A stretch of DNA of 14,259 bases from Candidatus Neomicrothrix sp. UBA4742 (GTDB lineage Bacteria; Actinomycetota; Acidimicrobiia; Acidimicrobiales; Acidimicrobilacustridaceae), in assembly GCA_002403895.1 (NCBI GenBank), contig DHIQ01000148.1, positions 1 to 14,259 of the forward strand, given 5' to 3'. The notes under the pieces are model-generated. The model made no database searches and was not told where the DNA came from. It worked only from the letters and a program-made list of their open reading frames with translations. Shown in pieces: positions 13,704 to 14,259 of this stretch. Numbering within the stretch: the first letter of the stretch is position 1; the number at the start of each line of letters is the position of its first letter. Made by a program: the position numbers and the translations under genes.

Positions 13704-14259
13704 CGATCTCCTCGCCGAGGGCGAAGGCGGCGTATTCCTCTTCGGTGTCGGCCCAGTCCTCGAACTGGATCACGCCGATCTCGGTGAAACGGTCCCGCAG
13801 CCAACCGCCACTGGCGTCGAGAAGACCCAGCTTCTTGCAGTTGGGCACGATCTTGGCGAACAGCATCTGCTGAAACGGGTCCTCCAGGCGGTCACCGCGC
13901 ATGCGCTTGATGATCTCCTTGGGGTCGGCGCCCATGCGCTCCCACACTTCGACGGCCAGCAACCGGTCACGCATGCGCACCGCTGCCTCGAAGGCGAACT
14001 CCTGGCGCTCGCGCAACTCCACGTCGGTGAGCTCGGCGTAGTACTCCTTGAGCGACAGCACGCCGAAGGCGACGTGGCGGGCCTCGTCACTCATGACGTA
14101 GCGCAGCAGTTGCTTCAGCAGCGGGTCGGGGGTCATGGAGTGCATGAACCCGAAGGCGGCCAGGGCCAGGCCCTCGACCATGATCTGCATGCCCAGATAG
14201 GTCAGGTCCCAACGCGAGTCGGCGATGATGTCGTCGAGGAGCATCCGCAGGTGGGCGTG
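13699..14259 (-). CDS. Ferritin-like diiron protein (5' part outside the window)
   Basis: The frame is open to the window edge, so the gene starts beyond 14259; at least 186 residues are visible. Two of the four diiron helices can be seen: MVEGLALAAFGFMHSM with a ligand Glu, and MSDEARHVAFGVLSLKEYY, whose Glu-Ala-Arg-His is the classic ExxH ligand pair of ferritin-like and ribonucleotide-reductase-R2-like proteins. The other Glu and ExxH should lie in the missing part. After these come helices rich in Arg and Glu and a C-terminal region (GWLRDRFTEIGVIQFEDWAD) ending in EYAAFALGEEIA. Such actinobacterial proteins are probably oxidoreductases or oxygen-activating enzymes; activity unknown. ATG 14244 is internal to the helix pattern and probably not the true start. 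Confidence 0.82.
   Translation of the reverse strand, partial: HAHLRMLLDDIIADSRWDLTYLGMQIMVEGLALAAFGFMHSMTPDPLLKQLLRYVMSDEARHVAFGVLSLKEYYAELTDVELRERQEFAFEAAVRMRDRLLAVEVWERMGADPKEIIKRMRGDRLEDPFQQMLFAKIVPNCKKLGLLDASGGWLRDRFTEIGVIQFEDWADTEEEYAAFALGEEIA

Noticed and set aside
1..14259. CRISPR arrays, tRNA or rRNA genes, insertion sequences
   Set aside because: No regularly spaced repeats, no tRNA-like cloverleaf or rRNA sequence, and no transposase or terminal repeats were seen on reading both strands.

Overview
The window is high-GC DNA with dense genes, frequent GTG/TTG starts and purine-rich ribosome binding sites. It carries an F420-type luciferase-like oxidoreductase, a Rv1284-like beta-carbonic anhydrase, a YceI protein, a PGPGW membrane protein and a CeoB/CeoC-type pair of TrkA proteins. 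Together these point to an actinobacterium, probably outside the well-studied genera (an Acidimicrobiia-like lineage is my guess, not something the sequence proves). No rRNA, tRNA, CRISPR array, transposase or phage gene was seen.

Layout: 1-318 holds no confident gene. On the + strand from 319 to 4453 lie a six-helix membrane protein, a beta-carbonic anhydrase, a YceI-family protein with a palindrome in its leader, a luciferase-like F420 oxidoreductase, a 25-residue single-helix membrane peptide not reported before in this window's long ORFs, an anchored SGNH hydrolase directly behind it, and a small ABM-like dimeric barrel protein. On the - strand, 5477 to 4561 holds a two-cluster ferredoxin (TTG start, strong RBS) translationally coupled to a cupredoxin domain whose N-terminus lacks any recognisable export signal. 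A roughly 400-base stretch of eroded-looking sequence follows, then an unrecognised 348-residue protein and a lipoprotein of the phosphoesterase (phospholipase C/acid phosphatase) family on the + strand.

From 8092 to the end, all intact genes are on the - strand: a small lipoprotein with a carboxypeptidase-regulatory-like fold, a PGPGW membrane protein overlapping by four bases the end of a P2A-type cation ATPase, then two TrkA-type K+ channel/transporter regulatory subunits that overlap by one base, and the 3' part of a ferritin-like diiron protein running off the window.

The most informative structure is around the TrkA pair. In Mycobacterium tuberculosis the ceoB-ceoC pair is flanked divergently by an APC-type permease (Rv2690c) and convergently by an OB-fold protein (Rv2694c, beyond Rv2693c). 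Here the same relative orientations are present, but both flanking genes are reduced to stubs: only the first ~30 residues of the permease survive on one side and only the last ~40 residues of the OB-fold protein on the other. The trkA island is therefore cut on both sides, next to a ferritin-like gene and a P-type ATPase respectively. Between the OB-fold stub and the ATPase there is a perfect 8-bp inverted repeat overlapping a TATACT hexamer, a good candidate operator for the ATPase operon.
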